A stretch of DNA of 64,000 nucleotides from Ceratotherium simum simum. Lineage: Eukaryota > Chordata > Mammalia > Perissodactyla > Rhinocerotidae. Both the position numbers and the translations under genes were made by a program. The notes below the pieces were generated by a model. That model worked only from the letters and a program-made list of their open reading frames with translations, was not told where the DNA came from and did no database searches. The stretch spans positions 1,542,955 through 1,606,954 of the forward strand of contig NW_004454207.1 of assembly GCF_000283155.1 (NCBI RefSeq). The letters are read 5' to 3'. This document shows, piece by piece, positions 1 to 10,620 of this stretch. Every line of letters begins with the position of its first letter. The first letter of the stretch is position 1.

Positions 1-647
1 AATGCCTACCATTTGGATACCATTGCATGGAATTGGTTATGCTTCACTGGATTTTGGCATTTGGAGTAGATGGTTAACAAAGTCACACTTCACAGGAACA
101 CTTATAACTCAAGGTGGCCCAGCAAATGTAATTCATGATTCATATCCGTTTTATTTCTCTAAGCCTATATGATGACCATGGGGTTGAAAATGCAACCCTG
201 TCACGATTATGTAGTGCTAATAAGAATGCCCTCCAGGCACGAAGTCATACGTTCTTGGTCATGGATGCTGGAAAGCCAATGAGCAGAGGGACTCTTCTAT
301 TGGCACTTGGGGCTTGGAGCAGACACATTCAGTTAATTCATCATCTTGTTTTCCATTGGGTCCTGACCCTCCATTAGCCTGGAGCTTGCCTCACTTTTGG
401 GAACAATGAATAAATTGTTTTAAATATTCAAAAATTAAGCACAGGCTCCTTTTTTAAAACCCTGTGTAAGTAGGTATTCTTTTAAAACACAGGGGAAAAA
501 ATGCAATGGCTCGTCTGGAATGAAAGACTTATAAGAAAATTATTTGGATTTTTTAATGATATTTTTAAAACCCTTTTGATTTCCGACCTGACTGCTATTA
601 AGTTTATTTTGCAGTCATTGGTGGCTTATGGTTTATTCATTCATTCC

Positions 648-755
648 TAGTTAGGGCATCCTATTTTACTATTTTACTCCTGTTTGTTATATAATCCCTT
701 TGCTTATATAGACCCAACTCACACCGGCCTTTCTGATTGACTGCCATTTTATGCC
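648..755. repeat. Direct repeat, copy A (unclassified)
   Basis: This ~100-bp stretch recurs about 890 bp downstream at 1538-1632 in the same orientation. Both copies share GTTAGGGCATCCTATTTT, then TTTGTTATATAATCCC, then a CTGATTG(A/G)CTGCCAT block, with small indels between. I do not recognise the family. It could be a relic of a repeat inserted twice or a local segmental duplication. Confidence 0.7.
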
Positions 756-1537
756 AAACTTGATGAAGGAAGATCTGGGTTTCATTTACCAATTTCAAAA
801 ACGGCTGGTTTTGTTACATTGGTCCCCAGAATCTTTCTCACAATTCATCAGCCTGCTTCAGAAGCAATATAAATGGTAGTCTAGAAATAAATGGTTTTGA
901 ATATATATACTTTAAAAAGCAAGTCTCTAAGACTTTGCTCCTTTATTTGGGCAATTGCTATTGAAAAGTAGTGTTCATATTTGTTTTTTTTTTTCCCCTC
1001 AGAGCCAAAGTGAATCAAAGCCTTAGGATACATTTTAATAAAGGACAGCACAGTCTGTTCACTATTCCATTCCCCATTATAATTATCATAGAAATTTAGG
1101 ATAAAAAATATATCTATTCCATTTGGTCATGGCACGAGAATATTCTAATGAAAGCTCTAGAGTCCTTTGTCTGACATCAAGGTATCCTCTTATCAAGGAT
1201 CCTAGAAAACTCATCAGTTTTCTTTCCATTCCCTTGAAACACTGTTCTACAAACACATACATCTTACTACTAAAGAATATATTCTGTTAAACCTAAATTT
1301 CCCTTTTCTTAACGTTACCCCTTGAAGTTTTTCTTATCTCCAGCCAAAATTCCTCTTTCCCCTTGGTGTTTAGATCCTTGAGCTATTTGTAGATTTTATC
1401 ATGCTCCTTGGGTCTGACTTTGTGGTTTGGCTACACTATAAATTTCACATTTTGCTTTAAACCCTCATTGTAGACGATCTCCTCTGGATTCCCTCCAGTT
1501 GCTTATTTCTTTTCAGTCCTGAGGTCCGATATTCCAG

Positions 1538-1632
1538 GTTAGGGCATCCTATTTTGCCTTTGTTTGTTATATAATCCCATTGCATCTATAGTCCCAAATC
1601 ACATTGAACTTCCTGATTGGCTGCCATATAGT
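1538..1632. repeat. Direct repeat, copy B (unclassified)
   Basis: Partner of the copy at 648-755, roughly 80% alike by eye. A shorter echo of its end (CTGATTGGCTCCCAAC) follows just downstream near 1650. The copies are diverged enough that the duplication is not recent. Confidence 0.7.
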
Positions 1633-2504
1633 ATTTTAGACTTCTATCTGATTGGCTCCCAACTCTTAGCATCACTGATTTTTGTTTCATGCCCATGTCT
1701 CTCCAACTGATTGTGATCCCTCTGATATCATTTCTACATTCTTAGTGGTATCTGGGTTAAACAGTTCACAGCATCTCACTCTCCCATAGAAGAAGACAAG
1801 GGTTCTGCCTCCAAGTTCCTAAAACATGAAAAGGGAGACATGATTTTTATCTTTGTGTTGTGGAATATATGAGAAATGTGTGGAGAACTTTTATGGGATT
1901 TAAGAACGATGATTACATTAAATAGCCAGACTGTCCCATGCCTAAACTACTTCTCGACTGTAAGCTAAGAATGTTTCCTTAGATTCCCATTCTAGGATCT
2001 CCCTGAATGAATATAATTGCTGAGGCACTTAAACTACAACTGATGGATGTCAGTGGAGGTAAGTCTAGAGTCACAGGATAATTCCAGATGGGTAAGATTA
2101 GCAAAAACTCACTTTCTTAAACACCAACCCAGCGTTGAGGAACAGTGATCATTTTCAAAAGATGGAAATGTTGTCATAGGTGTTCTCTGGAAGGTGAATA
2201 TAACAATTTGCAAGACATAGAGTATTTGCGAGCTTGAGTCCTAACTGGTACCATGATGTGAGAAGACTAAGATATAAGTTCCACTGTCCACCTTAGAGAA
2301 AATTTAATATTATAATACTAAAAGAGATATTCAGAAAAAAAATCTTTATGCCAACACTAAAAGGAAAAAGTGTTGAACATATCTATACCATTTGCTAACT
2401 TGAATTTAGTGTTGTACTCAAGACCGTCTACTCAAACAGCTTGGTCCTGACCCTTTAATCATAACAATATAATAACGACTAACAATTGTGGGAACTTCAA
2501 CAGT

Positions 2505-2690
2505 TCTATGGCAGACACTGGGCTGAAATCATGCACACGCTATCCAAATCAACAGTCACACATACACAAAGCTAGAATATTTCACTCCCAATTTTATAGA
2601 TGAAGAAAACTAAGACCTAGAACAGTCCCACAGGTCACTCCTTGGTTAAGTGGCAAAGCTAGTGTTCAGATCCGTGTGATCTAACCTCAA
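2505..2690 (-). repeat. MIR SINE (antisense), diverged
   Basis: The stretch follows the reverse complement of MIR: a degraded 'TTTTATAGATGAAGAAAACT' block and a 'GTGGCAAAGCTAGTGTTCAGATCC' block matching the tRNA-derived core. It is old and degraded, with no visible target-site duplication. Confidence 0.6.
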
Positions 2691-2744
2691 CCTCTAACTC
2701 CTGCAGAACTAGAATTGCAGATTAAGAAGCCATTCAATTTGGAG

Positions 2745-2965
2745 GAGATTTGGGACCCTTTCTGGATGGATTTCAACTTGTTCATTTCTTATCTAGTTGT
2801 GTGACCTTGGGCACATCGTTTCACAGCTCTCATTCTCACTTGTCCATCTGCAAAATCATGTCCACTTCAGAAGGCTGTCAAGATGCGTAAAGGACCTAAG
2901 GTATATAGCATGCTTAGCATAGAGCATTCTGGAGAGAATAAACACAGTGATGGGAGTTAATACTA
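2745..2965 (+). repeat. MIR SINE (sense), diverged
   Basis: Contains the MIR core order: TAGTTGTGTGACCTTGGGCA, then a C/T-rich block, then TGTCCATCTGCAAAATCATG, and a diverged AT-rich 3' end. It lies about 60 bp from an antisense MIR, so the two are separate ancient insertions. Confidence 0.65.
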
Positions 2966-4560
2966 TAACTTATACAAAATCTATAATTTTTAAATTACTT
3001 TATGAGTCCAGATATATTGAATGACCATCCCTAATGAGAGTTCACTTGGTCTTACATCCAAAAGACCTATTCAAACCTTTTTAATTTGCTAATGAATCGT
3101 TTGTTTAAAATTATTTGAAAAAGACCCATGGTTGACCCAGTGAATAGTCATAGTACGGATTTTCACCATTCTCCACCAGTTTTAGCGAGGTGTTGTCAAC
3201 ACCAACTAAATAAAACCAACACAGTCTTTCAAGGCAGGGAACTTTTTTGAGTTAAATGAAAGACAATTTGGGATTCTCTATATTCAGAGCAGAGTGTAGG
3301 AAATTTTTTGCCTTCTATTACACTTGTATACCAACGGGCCAGTTTTTTTGCTCAATATTTTGGATCAATTTCACATTGCCCAGAGTTGGAACCATGAATC
3401 CTCTCTTTAAAACAGGCACCAAATTGACGTTTTCATATCCATCTAGTTAATATCAAGATCTGTGACAATTTCTTCTGACATTACATTCAGAAATCTAAAT
3501 GACTATTCTTATTCATCTTTCTCACTTTTTCCCCAATTTGTGTGTCTAATTTCACCATTCCTCACCAATCATGACCTTAAAAAAAATCAAAATCAATGAA
3601 GAGAAAAAAATTCCTGTTTCTGTGTCAGCATCCACATTGAACACAAAAAAGTCACTTGTAACACTGTCCATTCTCTCATTTTCTGTGTGAATATTAGCAA
3701 CACAGTCTCTGTTTTCTAGTGTTTTATCTTTATCTTCTCCTAGACTTTAAAAAGCGGTTTTGCATAGGCACATTGTTCTACTCTTTCACTTACATGTTTA
3801 TTTCTCAAGTGTTTCTAAATATCAAGCCTTCTGTTTTCAGGGTACCAGTTAGTGAGGCAGGTGAAAAGCAAAGTTGTATAAAAATCTCAAGCCAAGTTGC
3901 AGTATGGATGTGCTTAGGAGAGTCCCAGGGGCTATACCTGCAGCCAGCATTTAAAAGAATCTTCCAACATCAAATCCTAAATGCGTGACCATTGGCACTT
4001 TTGATTCTGGGTTTGAAGCTTGATCTCAAGAGATTTTTAATAATAATACAAGCTGGCTGACAACCAAATTCAATTTCAGTTTATAAACATTTTGAACATG
4101 CATTTTGTGCCAGCGGCATTCCTTCTTTGTTAGTTTTACTTTCTTCTGTCTTTGTGGGTGAAGGTGCATTTGGCGTCTCTAAGTTAATTTTATCTGAACC
4201 TGGTATATGGTTGAGCTGTACTTAGTTACTTAGTTTTTAACATCTTCCCATAGCTTATGTTTTAAAACTACTTTGGAGGATGAAGAATTACATAATAATG
4301 TAAACAATTATTAATACTTTGTTAATTACTCTAAAATTTTCATAATCTAAACATTTTTCAATATTCCTAATTTTTAAAAGTAACTAAATAATGTAGAATC
4401 TTTTCCTCTGAAATTTTCATTTTTTCCCCCAGAATCTTCACTTCTCTATATTGAATGGAAACAGGAGAACCTATTTGCCCAACGTGTTTTCTAGTGACAA
4501 GATAGGATGGGGTGCGGAAGGGAGAGGGGAAAAGAAAGACAACTGGTACTGTGCCTGGGA
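2966..4560. other. Non-coding unique sequence
   Basis: AT-rich, with short open frames only (largest 89 codons, 3719-3988). No repeat family, splice pattern or RNA gene recognised. Confidence 0.55.
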
Positions 4561-4564
4561 TATA

Positions 4565-4755
4565 TATCCTTTTTTCTCATCTACTTTATTGAGGAACAAC
4601 CTACATATGATAAACTGTACCAGTGAGTTTTGACAGCTGCGTATACCTGTGAAACCATCACTACAATCAAGATTCAGAACATTCCCATTACCTCCTGAGC
4701 GTGCTTTTATTCATGTCCCATGCACGTTGACAACTACATTCTGCACTGTGTAATG
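4565..4755 (-). repeat. L1 3' UTR fragment (antisense, old L1M type)
   Basis: The stretch follows the antisense 3' UTR seen in old mammalian L1s: 'TTTATTGAGGAACAACCTACATA', then 'AAACTGTACCAGTGAGTTTTGACA', then 'GTGAAACCATCACTACAATCAAG' with 'GAACATTCCCATTACC'. It is 5'-truncated in element terms and has no ORF. Confidence 0.6.
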
Positions 4756-4832
4756 CTTGAATTGTGCCTTCAGTCAATATAGAAAGGGAGGAAGGGAGGA
4801 CTAGACAGAGATCAGAGCTTTTTACTTCTGGT

Positions 4833-5291
4833 AGTGGGTTGAATTGTGTCCCCCAAAAAGATATGTCCAAGTCCTAATCTCCCGTACCAGTGAATGTGAC
4901 CTTGTTTGGAAATAGGTTCCTTGCAGATGTGATCAAATTACAATTAGGTCAGACTGGATAAGGATGGGTCCTAAATTCAATGACTCGTGTCTTTATAAAA
5001 GAAAGGAGAGGGCAACTTGGATACAGACACACACACATATGCAGAGAAGAAAACCATGTGAAGACGGAGGCAGAGATTGGAATGTCTACAAGCCAAGGAA
5101 CACCAAGGATTGCCTGCAAACACCAGAAGCTAGGAGAGAGGCATGAAACGGATTCTCCCTTAGAACCTCCAGAAGGACCCGACCCTCCTGACACCTTGAT
5201 CTCGGACTTCTGGCCACCTTAACTGAGAGAGAATAAATTTCTGTTGTTTTAAGCCACCCAGTTTGTGGTCATTTGTTATACTTCTTAACCA
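4833..5291 (+). mobile_element. MLT1-type LTR (ERVL-MaLR), solo
   Basis: Solo LTR of a non-autonomous MaLR retrotransposon. It reads in consensus order: a GGTTGAATTGTGTCCCCC start, a GTGACCTTGTTTGGAAATAGG block, GGCAGAGATTGG, CTACAAGCCAAGGAACACC, then the polyadenylation region AATAAATTTCTGTTGTTTTA and the GCCACCCAGTTTGTGG end. No second LTR is adjacent. Subfamily MLT1B/C is a guess. Overlapping open frames here are shadows of the LTR. Confidence 0.85.
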
Positions 5292-5399
5292 TAGCATGTC
5301 ACAGCTTGGTTCTCCTTGTTTCTAACAATTTAATAAAACCCAGAGCCAAGGGTTTCATTGAGCAAAAAGCAATCTCAAAGAATTTTGAAATAAGGCAAG

Positions 5400-5930
5400 A
5401 GAATGGCTAATGAATGCTTGTCAACGTTTCATTTTAAAAGAAAGGAGAACAATCGATCGGACATCTCGCCTAGGTGCTAAGCACGGTGACATCATTGTCA
5501 TGGCAGCAGCTGAGCTGCAGCTGGGTCCCACTTGGAGTTCACTTTTCCCCCTGGGAAACTTCTGCCCCTCCATGCATTTGTTTCTCGAAAGGTGTTGGGG
5601 CTTGGTTTTGTAATTGATTAGCAACACACAGAACTGTATCATTGACTCAAGCCAGAAAGTGACAGTCAAATTCAGAGAGCTGTGAAACTTTCATGTACCT
5701 TTTTTGGTGTTTAATTCACTCTGCATTAAAGGGGCTGAGCGCACACCTGATGTGCAAATGAGTTCAAGTGCCACAACAGGTCCCAGAGGAATGACTTTAA
5801 AAGGACAGAAGAGAGCTGATCAGACTCCTCAACAGGCGTGGAGAACCAAAGCCTGGTAAGATTTTCTCTAGAGAGAACCTCAACTGGGGAGCCAGTTGAA
5901 AAAGCAGAGCTGCTCAAGCTCGTAGCTGCA
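5400..5930 (+). promoter_or_regulatory. Possible promoter or enhancer patch (speculative)
   Basis: Unique, somewhat GC-richer sequence with several ordered motifs. There is a TGAC-ATCATT-GTCA inverted repeat at 5487-5500, and two CAGCTG E-boxes at 5507-5512 and 5518-5523, 11 bp apart. A TATA-like TTTAAAAGG lies at 5796-5804, and a good 5' splice-donor match (GCCTG|GTAAGA) at 5855/5856. A TATA box about 30 bp before an expected start, followed by a donor, would suit a short non-coding first exon. All of these motifs also occur by chance, and no downstream exon was identified. Confidence 0.25.
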
Positions 5931-6204
5931 TGCCCTTCATTTGCCTCCTGTACGATTCATTGGGAATTCCTTGGGTATTTTTCACAGTTGACTGCTTTGT
6001 GGCGTGACACAGATTAGAGACATACCAAAGAACTCCCACCTCCCTTTAAAGATATAGGAACGAAAATAAGACACTCACAAGACTCATAAGCAGGTGGTGG
6101 ATCAGGGAGCTAAACTTAAGGAGTTTTCCCCCTTTTTAAATAGAATGGTTTCATAAAGCAGTGTTATGGAGTTGGCAAATGCAAACTGTCAGAAGTTGTT
6201 GAAG

Positions 6205-6310
6205 GTTCACAGAGCAGTGGGGAAAACCCAGGAATGAGAATCATAGATCTAACTTTTAGTACAGACTCAGCTACTAACTAGCCAAGTCAGCTAAACTTTT
6301 GCAAAATAAA
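6205..6310 (+). repeat. MIR-type SINE (sense), partial
   Basis: Shows 'CAGAGCAGTGG', 'GAATGAGAATCATAGATCTAA' and 'CAGCTACTAACTAGCCAAGTCA', which follow the MIR core with the 'CTAACTAGC' block. The 3' part is lost where the L2 relic begins. Confidence 0.5.
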
Positions 6311-6610
6311 TTCCTACTCACCTTCCAGGGATTGGCTTAAACGTCACTCTTCTGAGAAGCTCTCCTGACTTCTCCTGAGAAGCTCTCCCTGACTTCTCCT
6401 CTTACATTGGCTAAATTAGGTCCATGTTATATGCTCTCTTACTCTCAGATCTTTCCTCCATCATAGCACTTATCAAAATGGAAATTATATGGTATTCATT
6501 AGTGCAATTATGTATGTTCAAGCTCTAACATCCCCAAGATCACAAGTGTCATGAAGCAAGAGCCGTCACTGATTGGTTTCCTGTTGCATTCCTAGTGCTG
6601 GAAGAACTCA
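6311..6610 (+). repeat. L2 LINE fragment (sense, 3' region)
   Basis: Follows the L2 3' region: 'AAACGTCACTCTTCTGAGAAGC', 'TTATATGCTCTCTTACTCTCAG', 'TCATAGCACTTATCAAAATGG', then 'CATTAGTGCAATTATGTATG'. A short imperfect tandem duplication (~24-bp unit built on CTGAGAAGCTCTCCTGACTT) lies at 6350-6398. No coding potential remains. Confidence 0.7.
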
Positions 6611-6900
6611 TATCATATAAGAATAAGGGCTCAATCAATAAGCATAAATCGACCTCCCAGTCCATCTCCTCATCTGAATTTGGCTTTTCAGGTCCCTGCT
6701 GGCTCTCACCTTCTGTGTCTCAGAAAACTTGGAATTATCCTCAGGCATCAGTGGGAAGTATCTTTGTTGATTTGACTTTTTGTGGAAGAACTAAAATAAG
6801 CAATAATGATATAGTCATCTGCTTATCAAAACTGTTACTATTTCATTAAATGTGTGGCCTTTGAGTTGGACATCACCAAGTTTGAGTCCTAGGGGGGTAT

Positions 6901-6984
6901 GTTTGTGTGTGCGTGTGTGCGTGCGTGTGTGTGTGTTTGTGAGAGAGAGAGAAAGAGACAGACAGACAGACAGACAGACAGACC
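6901..6984. repeat. Compound microsatellite (TG)n-(GA)n-(CAGA)n
   Basis: An interrupted TG/CG run is followed by GA dinucleotides and then about six CAGA units. The ORFs across it, with arginine/threonine/glutamate runs, are simple-repeat artefacts. Confidence 0.95.
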
Positions 6985-7214
6985 AATCTTGGGTAAAGTT
7001 ATTCTTCAAATTCTTCAATTCTTTAATCCTCTGATACACGGAGTTAATAGCTATAAGATATAAAGCACTAGTACATTTTCTGATATAGAGCAAATACATG
7101 ATAACTGTTAACTATTATTAATAAAATTTGTTAGCATGAATTATAGAAATAAGTCACATAGTATGGCTTGTCTAGGCTTGTCTATCTGTGCGTACCATCA
7201 TAAAATTAAATATC

Positions 7215-7465
7215 TAATAACAATAACAGTAATATTAATAATAGCCAACACTTAATATTCATCAAGCGCTTTGTCAAGTGCCTTACATGGTTTATCTGAT
7301 TTAATCCTCAAAACTTGATGAGGTAGTTATTATCTTCATTGTCCAAATGAGGAAACTGAGTCATTAAAAGGTTAAAAACTTGCCTGAGTGAGCTAGTAAA
7401 TGGTAGAGCAGGATTTGCCCAAGTTAGGAGGTCAATGGTGGAGCCAGTAAGCTAATCCCAACACA
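7215..7465 (-). repeat. MIR SINE (antisense)
   Basis: Clear antisense MIR order: AATAATAGCCAACACTTAAT, then AGCGCTTTGTCAAGTGCCTTA, then CAAATGAGGAAACTGAG, then GAGCTAGTAAATGGTAGAGC. It is one of the better-preserved MIR copies here. Confidence 0.8.
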
Positions 7466-7634
7466 CAATACTAACTCAGTTTTTAAAACATTTTCTATGG
7501 AAAATGTGTGACAAATAGAAAAGTCATGCTAATCTCCCCCATTCACACGATCTAGACCACATAGCCACGATTGGGGGTGTCTGGGTGTGGGAGTCAAGTG
7601 TGGAGGAAGGGAGGAAGGAGGGCTTAACATTTCC

Positions 7635-7800
7635 CAAGCAGCTATTCTGTGCCAAGAACTTTACATAGATTATTTCTACACAATATTGCTGTGGTAAATA
7701 TTCTTGTTCCCATTTTATAAATCAGTGATTCACACCCACATCTGTCCAATGTCAAAACCCATCTACTTCCCACTATACTTTATGATAGTCAAATCTGGCT
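7635..7800 (-). repeat. MIR SINE (antisense), partial
   Basis: 'TTCTGTGCCAAGAACTTTACATA' and 'CCCATTTTATAAATCAG' follow the antisense MIR core. The tRNA-like end is degraded. Confidence 0.55.
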
Positions 7801-8606
7801 AACAAAGCAAAAAGATCATGGTCATCATAAAACATGAACAGGAATGTCATACCCCTAACTTGAAATTGCTCTTTGTATTTTCTGAGTGCAGATGGGAATT
7901 AGACAGCCATAGCTCTGTGTTTCTCGTGCATATTTTCATGTATTATAAGAGTTTTAGACTTCTTTCCTCCAGGATAAATCTTCAAAAAATTTTTTTCTGT
8001 TATCACTATCTAGTGCTTTAAACATGTTCTTTTCAGCATTTTTCATTTACCGCATATTCCTCTTAGGTTGTGAAGCCCCAAACTAGGTACAGTGCTCTTA
8101 TAAGGGACGTTTATTCAAGCTGTGTTTAGTTTGATTCATGCGTGCTGAATAAGAAGTTGAGTAGAAGGCTTTTACTTGCCTTTTATGATTTGCTTGATAT
8201 CCTTAGGGCGGTGGTAAGTACCTCAAATTCTTATTATCTGTAAAGTGAAGGAAGGCGAATTCTGACAAATGGGGTTCTAAGGTTATGAGAAGTTACTGTT
8301 ACTAAATTCCCTTTTATTGTTTAGAACAGCTCCTTTTGCCTAAATGAGTTCTCATCAGTGGAAAGTCAGCATACTTGAGCCAGATGATCCTTGGGGCATT
8401 TCCAAATTGCGTGCTGGAGCAAACTGTGTCTTCCTAAATGGAGATTGATTTGATAAAGCAATGGCTAAGAAAGGATGTATTTGACTTAAGCATGTGACAC
8501 AATGTGCACCATTAAGATATCAAAAAAAATATGTTTAAACTGCTTGAGTGTCTCATTTGAGGAAATAATCAACTTTGATTTGATTGCACAAACCTTTTAC
8601 TCAAAA
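7801..8606. other. Non-coding unique sequence
   Basis: No recognisable gene or repeat between the MIR relic and the ERE insertion. Open frames are at most 67 codons. Confidence 0.5.
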
Positions 8607-8619
8607 CTCCTGAATTTAT

Positions 8620-8808
8620 GGGCCGGCCCCGTGGCTTAGCGGTTAAGTGCGTGTGCTCCGCTGCTGGCGGCATGGGTTCGGATCCCGGGCGCGCAGCGAC
8701 GCACAGCTTCTCCGGCCATGCTGAGGCCGTGTCCCACATACAGCAACTAGAAGGATGTACAGCTATGACATACAACTATCTACTGGGGCTTTGGGAGAAA
8801 AAAAAAAA
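8620..8808 (+). mobile_element. ERE1-like SINE (tRNA-Ser-derived)
   Basis: Perissodactyl-type ERE SINE, mobilised by L1 proteins in trans. It begins GGGCCGGCCCCGTGGCTTAG and contains the pol III A-box region (GTGGCTTAGCGGTTAAG) and a B-box-like GGTTCGGATCC. It then shows CCACATACAGCAACTAGAAG and CTATCTACTGGGGCTTTGG, and ends in an A-run. The flanks carry a near-perfect target-site duplication (TCCTGAATTTAT before, TCCTGAATTAT after), so this is a genuine and fairly young insertion. Subfamily was not tested. Confidence 0.93.
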
Positions 8809-9064
8809 GTCCTGAATTATGAAAAAAAAACAAAACATAATATCCTTTGTTGATAGTAAGCACTTACATCTCAGCAACTGCCAGGGTAATCTTTTATGCA
8901 TTCAGGGCATCCTCGAATCTATGCCTCTCTTTGACCTAGTTGTTAGCATCTCCACCAACAATGAGACTCATACAAGTAGGAGAAGCACAGCATCTAGTCC
9001 ATTTACTTAAGAAATGGAGAAATCTGTGGCACAGAAATGGCAAGTGACATGTCCTTCATATGAG

Positions 9065-9160
9065 AGACTGTGTTCCATTCATTTTTTTGTCCCCAGAGTA
9101 TTCCACAATGCCTGATACAAGATAGGCACTCATTAAAACGAAAAAAATGAATGAGTGAAT
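9065..9160 (+). repeat. L2 3' end fragment (sense)
   Basis: The 'CAATGCCTGATACAAGATAGGCACTCATTAAAA' region followed by 'ATGAATGAGTGAATGAATGAG' matches the L2 terminus, which normally ends in GAATGAATGAA-type repeats. Confidence 0.7.
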
Positions 9161-10415
9161 GAATGAGAGATTATTGGAGCTAGAATTCTTGCTATCTGAC
9201 ACACCGAGGTCACCCTCTGTAACATTATTCTAAATTGCACCTGTGACATTAATTCACTCAGCTCGACTTATTTTCTTAAACATCTTTCTTGAGACATAAT
9301 TCACATAAAATAAAATTATCCGATTTTCAGCTCAGTTTATTTTAACTCAATTTAGCCAAACAGTGCTGAGTTATATATATTTATTTCAAGTCTGCTTCCA
9401 GATTTGTTGGGAGACAGGGTGAATATGCACAGTTAAAACTAGTTTTGGACTCCATCTCTCGACTTATTTGTTAAAGTATCCCTTTAACCAATAGAGAAAT
9501 GAGTATATTTTCCAAAATATATACTGCCTGTAACTAACAGGTTTTTTTGTATATTTTTAACTTAGTGGAGAAATCACTATAATGATGAGGAGATTGCTTT
9601 TTTTGAGTCAGAATCTTGCTAGAAAAAAGAGCTTCCAAAGGAGAGTCATGGGATTTTCAGATGATTGACCAGGTCCAGAGACTAAGACTTCTAAGGAGAA
9701 GCCAGATGGATTTATTATTACCGATTTCCAGCAAGATAAAGTATTTGTTTTCACAGATTGCTTTAGTGTCCTGGTTTGACGTTTAGTGTTGTTTTAAAAG
9801 GCAAATTAAAAACACTGGAAATGAGAGGGCCAGATAAAATCTCAAACTACCCTCGAGGGACAGAGTAATTGATAAAGGTGACCTGAAGTCCCCTTCTGCA
9901 GCCCTTGAAAGCCCAGAGCCCCAAGAACTATTTGGCTGGTGCCTATCTTTTTTTGAAAAGATTTAATCCATGGCCAACCAGTTTCTTTTTATTAGAGGAG
10001 CCCAAATTATTAGTCAATGCACAACATTATCAACTTTTTAAAGGAAGGCATTGAACTCAATGAGACTTTCATTTGATAAGATTGCAAGTCAAATGAAAGT
10101 AACCTGCTGGTGAGAAAGACTTTTTCCCTTCCTTTTTCTTTCCTTTTTTTTGTCAGCTTTTATGTTCTATTGCCAAAGGAAGTGAAACGTCTCGCAATAT
10201 GTAGCCTCTTCTGTGTGGCAACCACAGGACACCTTGGAAATATTGATTTTCACACAAGACCTTCCTACAGAAAGAAGCTTTGGCACAGATCACTTGACTA
10301 ACCTGACTCAAATTAGATAGCTTTCAGTAGGTAGGTTTGAACTTCCAAATTCTAGTCAAAACATCTCTTGAGATATTTCACCCCAAAAGGGTGATCATGG
10401 CTTTATACCCCTAGT
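9161..10415. other. Non-coding unique sequence
   Basis: AT-rich. A short antisense L1 3' UTR-like string (GAGACATAATTCACATAAAA) sits near 9290. Otherwise I see nothing. Confidence 0.5.
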
Positions 10416-10417
10416 CA

Positions 10418-10620
10418 GACAGTCAACAAATATTTATTGAGAAACCACTTATGCACCAGGAATTCTCCTCTGTGCTGAATATAGCAGTAAATAGGAAAGA
10501 AACTATCCCTGCCTTCAAAGAAGTTACCAAATTGTGAAGGGAGGCACATAACAAATACACAAACAAATTAATATATAATTTCAGGAACGAATATGTGCTG
10601 TATAAAGAGTGGAAAAAGGG
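10418..10620 (-). repeat. Ancient L2/MIR-class repeat (antisense)
   Basis: CAACAAATATTTATTGAGAAACC, then 'TTATGCACCAGGAATTCTCC', 'ATAGCAGTAAATAGGAAAG' and 'CCCTGCCTTCAAAGAAGTTA' follow a very common ancient mammalian repeat that reads from the L2-like terminus inward. Exact family unresolved. Confidence 0.55.

Larger units (their letters stand above)
1..2500. other. Non-coding sequence, no gene seen
   Basis: Apart from the direct repeat at 648-755 and 1538-1632, I see only AT-rich unique sequence. An 80-codon open frame at 135-377 has no recognisable domain or splice context and is treated as chance. Confidence 0.6.

Noticed and set aside
6901..6984. Regular short repeats that might suggest a CRISPR array
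   Set aside because: 2-4-bp microsatellite units without spacers, in a mammalian genome.
8620..8808. tRNA-like A and B boxes suggesting a tRNA gene
   Set aside because: The sequence is an ERE SINE body with A-tail and TSD; it cannot form a full cloverleaf and is repeated elsewhere in the window.
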